64,000 bases of DNA, taken from contig CAADRB010000020.1 of NCBI GenBank assembly GCA_900708905.1, positions 1,936,644 to 2,000,643 of the forward strand, written 5' to 3'. The notes beneath the pieces are model-generated. The model made no database searches, was not told where the DNA came from, and worked only from the letters and a program-made list of their open reading frames with translations. How positions within the stretch are numbered: the stretch's first letter is position 1; every line of letters starts with the position of its first letter. The stretch comes from Hymenolepis diminuta (taxonomy: Eukaryota; Platyhelminthes; Cestoda; Cyclophyllidea; Hymenolepididae). Positions 43,731 through 56,942 of this stretch are shown here, in pieces. Both the position numbers and the translations under genes were made by a program.

Positions 43731-46108
43731 TTCGAACTAATTTTAGACATTTACTTGTAAAGAGCCTAACCAGTTAGTCATTATATCAACCATTTTCTCC
43801 AAGACACAAAAAAACAAAGAAAATTTCAGTCGTACCTACTATTTCTCTACTTTAGTTATTTAAAGAGAACAGTAGAATATGCAGCGAATTAAAAAAATAT
43901 ATATTCTAATATGATGCTCTTATAAACAGACATAAAAGCCTTTATTAAGTCATAACTCTCGAGCTAAGGTGGCCATTATTAACCAGCCAATCTCCATGTG
44001 GAGACACCATTGAGTGGACATCAATTTGAAGCCTATTGTAGCGGCTTCCAAGCACATCCTGTTTTACTTATTCGAGATGATTTGACTTAAGCCCTCATTA
44101 TGTGGGGTTGGTCCACAGAGTTTCTCAGACGTTTTATCAGATACTATCATAAAAAAACTCCTTCAATTTAATTTCCTATGTAGTATACTTCAAACGAAAC
44201 GATTAGGTTGATAATAAAGAAACAAAGAATTTAGGTAAAAGAAAGTTCTTGATTTTATTTATGTCGACCAAATTCCTATCTTAGACTGGTTTAAGTAGAT
44301 TTTCCCGTGAAAGGAAGGAAAGGACACAATGTATCCCATTCATTTTATCCATCTTAATGTTTAAACTTTGGTACCGACAACAGATAATAACAGAAAGTAT
44401 AATTACAGTAGCATTTCATGTTGAAGACAGAGAGCTTAATTATCACCAACAGCTCTATTTTTAATCTCAATACTCCAGAGCATACTTTGTTTTTCTCATC
44501 TTTTCCAGTGTGATATTTTGAACCAAGGAAATGCCAAAGTGGTTCCTTTAAGGAACCTATCAGATTAAACTAGAAATCCCTTTTTTCGTTTAATGAATAC
44601 AATGCATGAGCCGCAAATTTACCGAAAGAGATTAAAATAGCCGTACATCTTAGCTTTACCGACTCTAAAAATGCGGTTGACAACTGCTCAATCTTTTAAT
44701 AAAGTTAACTAAGGTTAAGTTAGGGTGTACGCCTTCTACTATCAGGCGAATTTGAGAATATTGATGAAATGCAGGATTACGGAAATACCAAAAGGATATA
44801 AATAGTTGATCATGAGAGCCGACATGCATTCGTCTTTAAAGCTAAAATTCTTATTAATTCAAGGTTAAAAAACCTCCAAATGTTGTTTCCCTCTCTCTCT
44901 CTCCTCATTAAATGCTGTACTAAAAGCTCTACATCCCCTGTCGAAATCACACCTTGATGCAATTACTTGGTCAGTTAAACAAAGTGTAGAGTTGTGCTTA
45001 CTTGTACAACTTTAGCTATCTTCTATCAAAATTAAACCACTATCGTTTGCTAAAATGTCTCTTCTCGAAAGTAAAACTTCATTTCCGAAAAAGAATTAGC
45101 ATTTAGTTCATTTTTCCGGCTAAGAACCTTCAAAATCAAGTACCATCGGAGCCGAATGTCACAAGCATAAAAGATAGTTGGAGTGAAATAGTATTATTTA
45201 ATAGCAAATGAATGTTTATTCTGCTCTTCATTTAAATCAAAATGATCAAACGAGCATGACCTGTTTTTTTTCTAAAAATCGTATTCGCAGTCACGGGACT
45301 CTGCAGATGTGTGCAATTTCTCGTGTTTTTGTACTATAAAGACCTCAATATTTCTAAACCGTACTTGCTAATAAGTTTCATTGGATGTGCAAACTCTCAT
45401 AGAAGGCAAGGGTGACAAAATCATCAACCACCAGAATGCCATTACCAATCTCCGAGATGTTTTAGAGACTTTTGAGGAAATTGATGCATAATATTACCTG
45501 ATAGAAGAGAATCGTGCATTTTGAGCGAAATTCGCCATTGGGATACTAGATTTTGAGTATTGTTTCGGCATGCTCTTACTTAAGGAATGGAGTCTAAAAG
45601 TTGCTATATTACAGGACAACCGGTAAGCTAATCAATACTCTTTATCCAAGAAGTATTGAAGAATGACAACCAAGAAAAGAAGCTTTCGTCAGATTACAAG
45701 TCCTTCCCCTACTTTCTTTGAAAATGAGGCAACGCACCCAGTGGGCAGCCTAGACTGAAAAGGTAGATACGTGCCGTCATATTAGTGGCGACACACGACT
45801 AATGATTAAACTAATGACAACACCAGTGACCATATGTTAGCTTTACTCCACTAATACCCAAAAAAGACAAGGTTCCAACACATGCTCTCCGACTAGATAT
45901 GAGAAATGATCAAAATGAAACTTCAAACTGCATAGACTGCCCTTCTTCTCAAGTTTAAGAAACTAAACTTACCCATTTATTCGTTCTACCTCTATAATAC
46001 GTACAAACTCTATAATTAACCATAATGTTATTATATTATCACTCAAATTAGACCATGAAAGTTCTTCCTAAACACTTAGCTCTTAGCATCATGCGCAAAT
46101 AGACATTT

Positions 46109-49057
46109 TCACCTTCTTTGGTGAGTAGAAAATAAATTAACCACGGTTTTACTCACTGTAGTCCTCTCGAAATCCTTCTTCAGCCACTCAAACGCCTCCA
46201 GCACTTTCGGATTTGTCGATTTGAAACCAGCACCAGAACCACTTGTAATTGTTCCAGTGGTACCTGATGGTGATGTGATCGGGGTCTCTTCTCTCTCCCC
46301 CACTGCAGTAAATTCAATGTGTCTTGAGAGAGCATTCATCATTCTCTCCCTCTCACTACTTCCCCCCGGCCGCGGAACAGCCAAGGGTAAATCTCCCCCT
46401 GTAGAAGCAAAGAAATTTGGCATGGGGGTAGCTGCTCCCGCCGACCCAGGGGTAGTAGGCGTACTCGGTGTCACTGGAACCAGTTTCGCGCACTGGGCGA
46501 GGACAATGAGTTGTAGATCACTATGTAGAGGTAGGCTAGTCCTCAGGAGACTTGCCAACTCAGCTCTAGTAACGGGAGAGGTGGTGAGAGGCTCTGCAAC
46601 TAGAGACTCAGTGCTTACGGAGGGGATTTCTGAGACGGTGCCCTTGACACCACCTGATTTGTCTAGAACCCCTGACATACCATCGTCGCCTCCGCGACCA
46701 CCACTCTTTTTGACCTCGTCTGACCTCTCAGGCAAAGAGGCGATGCCAAGAGCAATGGCTTGTAGACATTCGGGACGCCACCGGAATCCAACGGCTGTGG
46801 TGACCGCAGGCTGTGCTTGAGCCTTAGTATTTGTACTTACCCCCACTTGAGGTTTCGGGGGAGCTTTAGACGGCTTGGCAGCATATGCTGCGGCTTTAAG
46901 AAGAGCTCGTAGGACGCTCCATTCGCGTCTTTCGAGAGCGAAGAGCGCGTGGTATTGCAGAAAGAGAAGGCCAACTGGGTGGGCCAAATAGGATGGCGAG
47001 ACTGTCAGAGGGGTGTTCTGACACGCTGAAGGGGAAAACGGCGAAGTTACGATAATATCCAAAAGGATTTCAGTAGACTATCAATATACTTTCAAAAACA
47101 GTTAATAACAAGCCTCCTTTTAGACCACTTACCATCAAGCCTTTTCTGCCACTGGCTAGGAATCTCCGCAGATGCCGTTTTAGGCCAAGTTTGATTAGCA
47201 GTAGCCCGAATCTTTTCATTCAGCTGGTTTTTCCAGGTGATAAGGTGCAGCTCAGCCGCAGCGGGTAAGACTTGTGTAATCAGAGCTGTTGCAGGATCAA
47301 CTTTTGCTGATTGAGCTTGTTCTGTTTCGGCCTGTTGTTGTTTTCGAACACGTTTGCCCTTCGATTCACCTTTAGTAGAGGTATCTTTAGGGGCAATAAT
47401 TTCGGGAGGTGTTAAATCATTCTCCAAACCACGCATTAACAGATTCACAAGGAAGGGAACATCAGGAAGGTTCTAATAAATGCGCAAAACTTTATAAATA
47501 CAAGGTAAAAAACACCTACCCTGGGTAATTTATCCTCACTTAGACCCTTTTTGATGACAATTTTTAGGAGAGTTGAGCAAATCGTATAGACAACCCAAGG
47601 ATCACGGCAGACCATTTGGAGATCACTAAATCAAAGACAGATTAAAAAAGGTATAGGCTAACATTCTAATTTTACGGTTCTCCTTTTCTGTCGCTTCTGT
47701 ATCAGATTCAACTTCAGCAATAGGCCGCTTCTCACCGAATTTTGGGGCTGACCTAGAAGTCTTCTTTCGACCACTGCTACTACTAGGCTTTTCCTCAGCA
47801 TCGGGAACCCAGTCTTCTGAAGTATCTTGATCTAATCCCACCTCTCCAGCTAGGGCAGAAATCGATACGTGACGACCGGACGTGTATCGATATTGTTGGC
47901 CACCAACAGTTCCCACCAAATCCTTTGCATGACGTCTATCGATTTCCTTGTTCTTAATGCAAGCGTCCATACCCCAGACAAATCGATGAATTTTATCCGA
48001 TTGGAAGATGCTCTCCGATTTCGCATCATTCAAACCCATGAGTAGGTCAAAACGAAGAGCACATAGAACTGAGGATGCAAGAGCTTGAGAGGATGGTAGC
48101 AAAGCAGGGGGGATAAATGTAAAATGAACGGATTGAATGGATTCGTCTTTCTTCTTCCCAGTTGCTTTACTAGGCATTTCTGAGGAGGACAGAGTAGCCT
48201 TACGTGTAGCTGTTTGCTCGATTGACTGTTGGTATTTGGCATACTCTTCGCGGAAAATTTGTAGTGCTTTTTCGTATAAAACGGTATTATCGCCAATCAT
48301 TTCAATCAGTTTTAGTAAACTTGGATCCTTTCGTCGTCTACGAGGTGGCCAGAAGAGCATTGGGAGAGTGTCAGCACTCGAGCAGGTAACTGAAGATAAA
48401 ACAGTTTCAAGAAGTCCATCAGAAAAGGCACTCTGGTAATTTTGAATTAATTTCATCAATTCTTCCTTGAACTTCCTAATAAATTGTTCAGAATACAGAA
48501 TAATAGTAAAACAAAGAAATTACGTGTTATTTTTGTTCATCCAGATTTGTCGGAGAACAGGTAGAGGGGTATCATTATAAAGAGCCTCGTGATTAACAAT
48601 CATGCTGATGTACTTCTCCCTAATATTAGGCACTTTGCTAAGAACCATCATAATTGTTGGTCGCATGTATTGATGATGTATAAAAGAAGAGGCATTGGTG
48701 AGGAGCCTTTTCCAAAGACCTTTATTTTTGTCACTACCAGTAGGCATCTCCTGGATACGAGACTTGACAACCTCCAGAAGACGATCATTTATATTCTAAG
48801 AATATTACTAAGAGTAAAAGCCAACATACCCAAAGCACACTGTGACGACTGATATCGTGAATGTCAAGAATTTTAAGAGCAGGAGAGAAGCTTTCCACCA
48901 TTTGCTCCCAAAACTCCTCCTGAAATTTCTCTATTTCCTCTACTTTAGGCGGCCCATTTTCTAAGAGCTTTTTGATAGCTTTACTCATCACGGGAAAAAC
49001 AGGGGTCTAAACCCAAGTATAATATAAATAAAGAGAACATACGCTCTTCTCCGTCAT
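46109..49057 (-). CDS. NELFB: Negative elongation factor subunit B (NELF-B / COBRA1)
   Basis: Subunit of the NELF complex, which with DSIF holds RNA polymerase II in promoter-proximal pause. Exons on the minus strand, all GT..AG and phase-consistent: 49057-49043, 49006-48830, 48795-48524, 48475-47663, 47625-47520, 47472-47133, 47025-46109; introns of 36, 34, 48, 37, 47 and 107 nt. The joined frame is 879 aa with the stop at 46109; human NELF-B is about 580 aa. Family matches from memory: an N-terminal block around VEEIEKFQEEFWEQM and ILDIHDISRHSVLW; VPNIREKYISMIVNHEALY; HRFVWGMDACIKNKEIDRRH; DLQMVCRDPW; ITQVLPAAAELHLI; a C-terminal block around GLLFLQYHALFALERREW. Extra length comes from Ser/Lys-rich and Thr/Pro/Gly-rich inserts in the fourth and last exons. 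The start is a 15-nt first exon (ATG at 49057) that reads in frame into exon 2. A GTGAGT donor at 46156 inside the last exon may give a different C-terminus. A minus-strand AATAAA lies at 45976-45981. Confidence 0.9.
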
Positions 49058-49075
49058 CTTTATAGCCAGATAAAA
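49058..49075 (-). promoter_or_regulatory. AG immediately before the NELF-B start codon, possible trans-splice acceptor
   Basis: The minus strand reads TTTTTATCTGGCTATAAAG directly followed by the ATG of the 15-nt first exon. An AG abutting ATG fits spliced-leader addition, or a leader that itself ends in ATG as reported for some flatworms. The tract is only partly pyrimidine-rich, so this is weaker than the kinase site. Confidence 0.3.
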
Positions 49076-52000
49076 ACTTAATACCAAGAACGCGGGTTGA
49101 ATACAGGGCAAACAAATAATGACGACATTAATAATGTAAGGGCTTATCAGTCCTTATCAGAGCTTATATGTGATAATCGAAGTATTTTTGCTTCCCCTGC
49201 GAATTATTGAAGTTTTATTAACTGAAAATGCCAATTCAAGATTGTCATCAGGAATTATTTGATTTGACACTCCTAATCTTCCATTTTCTGCTTTCGTTTA
49301 ATCAACATTTTAAATAAATCTATTATTTATACGCATGTATTAGAACAAATTACGCTAAGTATGGAAAAAACCGTGGAATATGGTTTGAATCATGAGCAGA
49401 GTAGGGCTAAATTTCTATGCTTCCATCAATCTTAAGTAATTGAAATCAGAGTTAATATATGGACTTCAAACTTATTGAATAACTAAATGGCATCAAATAC
49501 ACATTAAAATTTATTTATTCTTTAAGCTTTCATTAAGTGATCACTCATATCAGTAGATTGTCAAATGTCTCAGTTTTAATAGCTGTAATGGAAATTTTTT
49601 TTACAATAATACGTAATATATGCTCTACCAAAAATCAGCCTTTCAATTGAATGCATTTTCTGGCTCATATTCTAGATATTAAGTAGGTTTATTCATGTAT
49701 GTTCTCATCACTCAAGCTAATACTTAAGAGATTTACTATAATGTGTTTATTATGAACAGTATATGTCAATCAACTCCACCATCCAGATATGTCTTAAGCT
49801 TGTTTATAAGCCTAAACCGTTTATCACTTAGTTGGGGCGGCCTCCCGATCACCTCCAGGATGATGTAGCAACGTGAGTGACTTGATTTAGTCCTTCTATG
49901 TGGTCCAGTCTATATTACTTTATGGTAAAACCATCAATTAATTTATTTGACCGATATCTCTCTTCTTAAGCTTGTAGCACATCTCTTTATGACTATACCT
50001 ATCTAATTACTATGAGCACGCCACACATAACATCTTAGTAGAGAAGCCATTTTTCCTTTTCTTTAATTTTTATTAAACTTCCTCCTTCTTTTTAGTCTTC
50101 TCTCTATCATGATACAGCTGTTCAATATATTCGTAGTCGCCAACAAAATTTGAACATCTGATTTAGGAAAAGCATATGTTTGACCTTTAGCCCTGAAAGA
50201 GGAATTTTAACTTCTTATTACATAGTCACATCCCCAAACAAATTCACATTGGTTCAACTATCCTATGGCATTGGATAATACAAGTTGTAATATTAAACTA
50301 ACTGTTTTAATTCAATATGAGCTTCTTTGATGAAGATATCTTTCTCCATTTCCGTTTTATCCAAACAGTGAGAACGCAAAACATGAAAACATGTACACAG
50401 CAGCAAGCTGTTTATTTCATTTCAAATTCCTCAATTTCTTGCTCGGAAACTTGTATTTCTTTGTTATAATTTTCAAGGGTCAAATGCTCCTGATATGATT
50501 TCGATGTCTACCAAATGTTGTTGTGCTACAACTAACCCAAATAGAGAAAACAGAGGGATAGTTACTACAAGGAACACATTTTCTTACTTTTGGAGCTATT
50601 TATCACCTTTAAACTGTTATGATTTGCTAAAGAAGATTGAATCAAGTATTACTGCTAACTGACTTTCATGGTGATGCGATGGAATAGGATTGGTTAGAAA
50701 ATACACCGAAACATGAATGGCAATTGGTTTCGCCATGACATAACCTACCACGGTGAAGATGCGGAAGTGACCCACCGATGAAATTGAATCTATATTAAAC
50801 TCCTTTTGTACGGCAAGGTGTAATTTTGACTCTGCTACTTATAAAAAATAATATTTTCCCCAAAAAAGTAATTCTTATATGTAAGATTCTTTATTTTTCA
50901 CCTTTTTAAGTCCTGCTTCTTTTAATCCCCTTTTATTCGAACGAATTTATTTACATTACAATTGCAAACGGAGCATTATATAAATCGACCTAGCGATACG
51001 AGAAGTGTATCTTATTTGGTATGGTGGTTTGTGTCATTTTGTACCGTCGTGTCGGGTCGTATTTGTAAATAGTGCAATGTCTTCAGGAATCACCGAGTAG
51101 GTTACGGTATCCAACCGAGAACAGCAGTTTATAACAGACGTCCTACTAAAAGATTTGTTTGTTTCATTTATACTATTATGACTAGCGAGTCTAAGGACCA
51201 AAATCAATGGATTAAAATACCCACATGAAGCTTATGTTGTTGGTGTACTTATCATTATTTTACTAACATAATACAAAACAAATTTCCTGTTTGTTTTTCC
51301 AAACATATTGGAAAAAGCGCACTCCAAAATGATAAGACTTACTTTTCATCCCTGTTTCAGTAAAATTATTTCGTTAAGAGCAATGCAATCAACTCTGCCA
51401 AGACAAAATTATCGAGAGCTGTGTGCAGACATTTACTAATAGAACCGAAAATGTGATAAAACTCATATACGTGACCCATACCCTTTTATTTAATTGTCTC
51501 GTTGCTATTCAATTTCATTATATGATTTAATATGCCGGAATATTTCATGCAAGGGTTAATGGTATAAAATGACGTAGCGGTAAAAATTCTACAAATTGAA
51601 TGGAGACACAAATATTAAGGTAATTAAATAAAAAATCGTTATTACGAAGGTCCGACTATGAATGCTTCAAAAGAATTTAAAGTTAGCGTACACGATAGGA
51701 AAATGTGTACTTGATTAATAAACTCAGAAATAGTTTAAACACGCGGAGTAATTCATTTCCGCTTGACAACTGTCAAAAACTCTTGGAATTTATAATGAAA
51801 TAAAAACCTAATTAGGAAGTGAAATTTTCTCATTTAAAGATTTGTATGCTAAAAGAGAAAACCATATACAAATTTATTCATATTCCTCAGCCTATGGTAA
51901 TCGATTGAAGGGAGTACATATAAGTTTGAAGCAACCGCACTAAGAATTGTTCTGAATCAAATGCGAGATCCTTACAAAGAACTTATGAATTTTAACAGTA

Positions 52001-52590
52001 ATCAAATAAAGAACAAATTTAAACAAACAGATAAAATAATTCCATCAATTGCGTTATCTATTATGTCTGTCTACATAGACATAAGAGCAAGTAATTTGGA
52101 ATTAATATTTTGGATAGATTCGGACGAGGGAACAGTGCAAAGTAGAAAAGGGCACAATGAATGCTACTGAAAAAACACGAGGAATGAAACGGGCAGCTTC
52201 AAGTGCGGCAAAAGTAGATTAAACTGGAATCTCCAAACCCTTATTTAAACATTTATCTATAAAAATTATTGTGAAATTATATTGAAAAATTCTCATCATC
52301 ATTCAGTTAGGAATCCCAGACGGTACATGTAAAAGTAATTAAAAGTTATGAATGTATATTTAAAATATAACTCAAGTTAAATAATGAATAAATAATTCAT
52401 AAAATGGCGTTTACCATATCATTAGGACAACAAATTTAAAGTTAAGCGGATTTAACCAAGTAAATATAGTTACTTTGTTTTAGGCAAATAAACGCACAAT
52501 AAAATTTAATAATGCACTCATTGTTTACATTAAATTCCAGAATGAGGTCCAGTTATTATAAATTTGTTTAAATATTTTGCTTAAAACCGG
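49076..52590. other. Divergent intergenic region between NELF-B (minus) and SNAP29 (plus)
   Basis: About 3.5 kb of AT-rich sequence without supported exons; it separates two head-to-head genes and so should hold both promoters. A 69-codon open stretch at 51961-52170 has no acceptor, no recognisable sequence and biased composition. I see no tRNA, hairpin array or strong repeat. Confidence 0.4.
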
Positions 52591-52599
52591 CGTTTTCAG
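52591..52599 (+). promoter_or_regulatory. Splice acceptor 41 nt upstream of the SNAP29 start codon
   Basis: CGTTTTCAG at 52591-52599 is a typical 3' splice site with no identifiable upstream exon. The following 41 nt reach the SNAP29 ATG at 52641. It is a candidate for spliced-leader trans-splicing or a 5'-UTR intron. Confidence 0.4.
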
Positions 52600-52640
52600 A
52601 ATCATCTGTTTCACGAATTGGTTGTCTGATTTTGGTTGAA

Positions 52641-53553
52641 ATGCCCGGTAATCCATTTGGAGAAGACGATAACACGGCAGCAAATCCGTTTGATACCAAT
52701 TATGGGGGTTCTGGAGGTGATATGGTAATTAAACTACCAATTTATCGATAGTGCATATTTATCGTCATCATATCATTTCAATTGATCTTACTTATGAATG
52801 GCTTACCTTTCTTAGACCTTCGCTACACCCCAAAACCGTACTCTTGCCAGTCAACAGCGAGCGCTAGCTAGTATAGGCCACTCCGAACGGGTTGGTGTCA
52901 GTACCTTAGAAGAACTTGCCGAACAAGGAGAAAAACTAGACCGAGCCGAACAACGACTCCATGAAATCGCTGAATTGCAAAAAGACAGTCAAAAACAAAT
53001 CGGTGCCCTTCAAAGCTGGTGGAAAAGTTGGTTTACCAAAAAGTAAGTTTTCAGATTCCTCCGACATAATCTTCGAAGTTTAAATGATAACTTTCTGTTT
53101 TCTTTAATTCCTTTTTTAGGTCCACCACTCCGGTTGGACCAGTTAATAAAGAGCCGCCACCACAAATAAGAAATCAGCCTACACACGCAGCATCTTTTCT
53201 TTCCCAAAATGTAAATTCAGTTTCTGCCACAATGCAACAACCATCATTCCAATTATCCTCTCAAAAACAGGTATGTCTTTAATGTCGTTAGTTCAACCTT
53301 TTTTATTTATTTAAATAAAAAAGGTCCTACTTTTTTCATAATTTAGCTCAGTTCTCAATTTGACACCAATATGGATATGATGTCTTCGGGAATGGCTCGC
53401 TTGAAGAGTATGGCAACGGTTATGAACGCAGAGCTGAGGGCTCAAAATCAACAGTTGGATCGAATGGATCCCCAGCTTTCTAAGGTGTCTGACACCATGA
53501 CAACGCAGAATCGACAGATGAACAAATTACTTGGTGTTAAAAACCCTCCCTAA
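52641..53553 (+). CDS. SNAP29: SNAP29-like Qbc SNARE
   Basis: Soluble Qbc-SNARE of the SNAP25 family, acting in membrane fusion on endosomes, lysosomes and autophagosomes. Four exons: 52641-52724, 52816-53042, 53120-53270, 53347-53553 (introns 91, 77 and 76 nt, all GT..AG), giving 222 aa; human SNAP29 is 258. The N-terminus has two NPF motifs (residues 4-6 and 15-17), the EH-domain ligand; human SNAP29 has one. The first SNARE helix contains VGVSTLEELAEQGEKLDRAE, close to the human VGVASSEELARQ block, with Gln at the zero layer. The second helix runs through MARLKSMATVMNAELRAQNQ and QLDRM, again with the central Gln. No Cys-rich palmitoylation stretch lies between the helices, which separates it from SNAP25. 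The start is the first ATG after the acceptor at 52599. It converges on the ACP gene. Confidence 0.92.
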
Positions 53554-54939
53554 ACAGATCAATTTATTTATTGGTTGTAACACCGGAATTATTCCGATTG
53601 TGTCCGGCGGACTGTGATTTACTATCTATTGTATTACCTCGTCTTCTCCAATTATGTAACGTCCCCGAATTTTGTCATCCAAAAACTTATTGTCCCTTCG
53701 TTTGCATTTTGTCTGTTTCTGTTCCCTGGAAATTCAGGCGAAGAAATCCGCGTCTAAGAGCTATTTTAAAGTGGGGTTTGTACGCTTTCACAGTTTAATT
53801 ATATGAACTTCAAAATATAAGGGCAAGTAACTGATATAAAGAGTTATATATTGTCGGGTAGTGCGTTGCAATTGATTATCCGAAAAGAATGACGAGTAGT
53901 GTCTTACAAATAAGCGACACTGGAGAGAAACTTTAGAGGGATGTCGGAGATTGCCTCTTGACCGATTACTCTAGCTGACATTTACAAAACTAAGGACCAG
54001 TCGTCGTTATTTTATCTAGGCGTGTTAAAAAATTTATACAGCACTATTAAACCCCAAACTGGAACTCCGGTGGGTAGACACAGCTTTTAAAGAAAGAAAT
54101 TCAGATGAAAAGTTGAGAGCACCAAAGCCCTGGATAGACGATTATTACATTTCAGAACTGATCATCATAAATGTAGAAAAGGCAGTAGATTTATTTAAGT
54201 AAAAATAAGACTTAACAGTTCGTTTTCGATGCCTCGAAACAGGTTTCATTATAGAATAAAACAAGGAAAGCTGGTAATGTTAGAAAATGGCCTAAGGTCG
54301 ATGCTACAGGATGGATAGGAGCGCTTGCTTGATCCAATATCTGAAACGTGGGTCAACCCTCAAAAGTAAATTATATCATTCTGATAAATAGAATGGTTAA
54401 AATTACCTAGAATACCGTCACTCCTTCCTCCTCCTAAGCACCTAGATCACAGCATCAGGTTTCCGAGCTATTACAATAGAGCTTGGATGGACTTACCTCA
54501 CAAGAAGAACAAGTTTCTACTACTTTCAACAGATAATGAGCATTGTATAACTCCAGTTGTATATAACTTCAGTTTAATACTCGAAATCAAACTCGTCCAG
54601 TCCAAAAAAACTTCAGAACTGAACTAAACAAAGTCGCATAATCGATATCACCAATTGTAAAAACACAGAATGAAGCCAAATTAGTCAGCAGAAAAAAAGA
54701 CAATTATTCTTGGTCAGCAAGAAACAGCCATAATGCTGAAACAGGAAGTCAGAAGGGCTTGAAAAGACTTATATGCATTCCCAAAAAGACAAGATTATAA
54801 CCGTTTCATAAGTTCTAGTACTGTGTCAGTGATGTAATGGTCAAAAGGAAGCCATTAAGTATTTAATACGAAAATTATCAACTGCACAAATATATTCTAC
54901 AATTACTTAACTAGATTTACAAATGCTAGAATGCGCAAT
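53554..54939. other. Convergent intergenic region between SNAP29 and the ACP gene
   Basis: Contains both 3' UTRs. An open stretch at 53571-53798 directly follows the SNAP29 stop and is probably UTR. An ATTAAA on the minus strand at 54862-54867, about 70 nt past the ACP stop, is a plausible poly(A) signal for ACP. Nothing else can be named. Confidence 0.4.

Positions 54940-56942
<2,003 letters not shown>

Larger units (their letters stand above)
41930..46108 (-). other. Gene-free stretch between the Pro-rich exon and the NELF-B body
   Basis: Mostly repeats: a SINE-like copy at 42110-42270 (minus), a degenerate tandem array at 42420-43230, a SINE-like copy at 43140-43250 (plus) and a copy of a dispersed family at about 43400-43730. 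No exon is supported. If NELF-B uses the distal exon, most of this is a 4.2-kb intron. A CT-rich run lies near 44889-44906. Confidence 0.5.

Noticed and set aside
46221..46820. 199-codon plus-strand frame
   Set aside because: Antisense shadow of the Thr/Pro/Gly-rich last exon of NELF-B.
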